This document shows, in pieces, positions 5,880 to 6,989 of a stretch of 6,989 bases of DNA (within the stretch, counting starts at the first letter, position 1; every line of letters begins with the position of its first letter). The notes beneath the pieces are model-generated. The model was not told the origin of the DNA and searched no databases. It saw only the letters and a list, made by a program, of their open reading frames with translations. The stretch is from Bacteroidota bacterium. GTDB lineage: Bacteria > Bacteroidota > Bacteroidia > Chitinophagales > Saprospiraceae. The translations under genes were made by a program, and so were the position numbers. Where the stretch lies: NCBI GenBank assembly GCA_018969455.1, contig JAGWYI010000223.1, forward strand, positions 1 to 6,989. Reading direction: 5' to 3'.

Positions 5880-6893
5880 ATGAATAAACTCAATGCAGAA
5901 GACCCCTCCGGCGAACGGGAGGTGGTAGAAAAGGCCCTGCGGCCTAAAATGCTGGAAGAATTTTCGGGACAACAAAAAATTGTTGATAACCTCAAAATTT
6001 TTATACAGGCTGCCCGGCAGCGCGGGGATGCACTGGATCATGTATTGTTGCACGGCCCGCCCGGCCTGGGCAAAACCACCCTCTCGCACATCGTGGCCAA
6101 CGAATTGAATGCCTCGCTGAAAATGACATCCGGCCCCGTAATGGAAAAACCCGGCGATCTGGCAGGTATTTTAACCAGCCTCGAACCTGGCGACGTTTTA
6201 TTTATTGATGAAATCCACCGTTTGAATACCGTGGTAGAAGAGTATCTCTATTCGGCCATGGAAGATTATCGGATCGATATCATGATCGATTCGGGCCCCA
6301 ATGCGCGCAGCATCCAAATTGCACTCAATCCCTTTACCCTCGTCGGTGCAACCACGCGCATGGGTTTGCTTACTGCACCCCTCCGTGCCCGATTCGGAAT
6401 CAATTGCCACCTCGATTATTATGACGTGGCAACCCTCGAACGCATCATTCATCGCTCTGCCGCAATTTTAGACATCGAAATTACCCCTGGCGGGGCCCAT
6501 GAAATTGCCCGACGAAGCCGCGGAACACCGCGCATCGCCAACGCTTTGTTGCGACGTATCCGCGATTTTGCCCAAATTAAAGGATCGGGCGTGGTAGAGG
6601 AGGAAATCGCCCGATACGGCCTCCAAGCACTCGATGTAGATGAACATGGCCTGGATGAAATGGATAACCGCATCCTAGGTGTCATTATCCACAAATTTAA
6701 AGGCGGTCCGGTGGGCATTACCACCATCGCTACCGCCGTTGGAGAAGATCCCGGCACCATTGAAGAGGTGCACGAACCCTTTTTAATTATGGAAGGATAT
6801 TTACACCGCACGCCGCGCGGCCGTATGGCTACCGAAAAAGCCTACCTGCACCTCGGAGTTGTGCCCCCAAAACAAATGGGCACACTATTTTAA
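5880..6893 (+). CDS. ruvB: Holliday junction branch-migration ATPase RuvB
   Basis: RuvB is the hexameric AAA+ motor that, with RuvA, drives branch migration of Holliday junctions before RuvC cleavage. The 337-residue length is typical. Motifs read in order: RPKMLEEFSGQ near 21-31, Walker A GPPGLGKTT at 59-67, Walker B LFIDEIH at 107-113, sensor 1 GATTR at 156-160, LRARFG at 168-173 with the arginine finger, and sensor 2 GTPRIANALLRR at 215-226. A C-terminal winged-helix domain follows (GGPVGI near 275, TPRGR at 311-315). The frame is open upstream as far as a TTG at 5787, but that extension resembles no RuvB sequence and spans the promoter boxes, so ATG 5880 is chosen. No ruvA or ruvC is nearby, as is usual in this phylum. 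Confidence 0.97.
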   Translation: MNKLNAEDPSGEREVVEKALRPKMLEEFSGQQKIVDNLKIFIQAARQRGDALDHVLLHGPPGLGKTTLSHIVANELNASLKMTSGPVMEKPGDLAGILTSLEPGDVLFIDEIHRLNTVVEEYLYSAMEDYRIDIMIDSGPNARSIQIALNPFTLVGATTRMGLLTAPLRARFGINCHLDYYDVATLERIIHRSAAILDIEITPGGAHEIARRSRGTPRIANALLRRIRDFAQIKGSGVVEEEIARYGLQALDVDEHGLDEMDNRILGVIIHKFKGGPVGITTIATAVGEDPGTIEEVHEPFLIMEGYLHRTPRGRMATEKAYLHLGVVPPKQMGTLF

Positions 6894-6911
6894 GCATGTT
6901 TTGGCTTAAAT
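6887..6911 (+). terminator. Weak hairpin at the ruvB stop codon
   Basis: TTTAAGC and GCTTAAA form a 7-base stem around an 8-base loop overlapping the ruvB stop codon. The stem is A/T-rich and has no T-run after it, so it is a poor terminator. Read-through into a following gene is equally possible. Confidence 0.2.
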
Positions 6912-6931
6912 TACACCCAAAATACCTGTAA

Positions 6932-6989
6932 ATGATAGATCTGGAAGCCCTTGTAATTCCTGTCCCAATCATATGCCCCAATGAAAATG
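6932..6989 (+). CDS. Possible start of a further gene, cut by window edge
   Basis: ATG 6932 opens a frame of 19 codons (MIDLEALVIPVPIICPNEN) that stays open to the last base. It lies 38 bases after ruvB on the same strand and follows an A-rich stretch, which is the normal start context here. The hydrophobic VIPVPII stretch is not enough to name a family. Nineteen open codons can occur by chance, so this is a tentative partial gene. Confidence 0.35.
   Translation, partial: MIDLEALVIPVPIICPNEN

Noticed and set aside
2053..6907. The 14-mer GCATGTTTTGGCTT occurs at 2053-2066 and again at 6894-6907.
   Set aside because: A single shared 14-mer in about 7 kb is only mildly unexpected. The flanks do not match and no further copy was seen.

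Overview
The window looks like a chromosomal segment from a Bacteroidota bacterium. Three things point there: a large secreted protein built of SprB-type repeats (the family of gliding-motility and type IX-secreted adhesins), promoter boxes matching the Bacteroidota -7 consensus TAnnTTTG, and A/T-rich leaders without Shine-Dalgarno sequences. Dispersed intergenic repeats and a folK-deoxynucleoside kinase pair fit the same phylum. A placement nearer Saprospiria or Chitinophagia is only a guess.

Layout. Bases 1-2024 (minus) hold the N-terminal 674 codons of a long SprB-repeat surface protein that runs off the left edge; the frame is open throughout. Going the other way, 2190-3050 (plus) encodes an alpha/beta-hydrolase of the esterase type with all catalytic residues visible. 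Bases 3051-3249, between this gene and a convergent one, hold two head-to-head copies of an imperfect-palindrome repeat. Bases 3250-3714 (minus) encode a small lipoprotein of unknown function. It shares a compact divergent promoter region, with one TAnnTTTG box on each strand, with an operon of folK (3812-4327, folate synthesis) and a deoxynucleoside kinase (4341-4991, deoxynucleotide salvage). The kinase gene overlaps by 33 bases the 3' end of a convergent gene for a seven-helix membrane protein (4959-5666, minus). A third copy of the repeat lies in the divergent region 5667-5879, just upstream of a recognisable promoter for ruvB (5880-6893, plus), the Holliday-junction branch-migration motor. 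A possible further gene starts at 6932 and leaves the right edge.

How the genes work together. Most of the window is housekeeping: folate and deoxynucleotide supply plus recombination repair. Alongside are cell-envelope genes (adhesin, lipoprotein, membrane protein) typical of the lineage. No CRISPR array, tRNA, rRNA, insertion sequence or phage gene was seen. The least ordinary items are the three related palindromic repeats, the paired extra cysteines in the SprB repeats, and the histidine-bearing seven-helix membrane protein.
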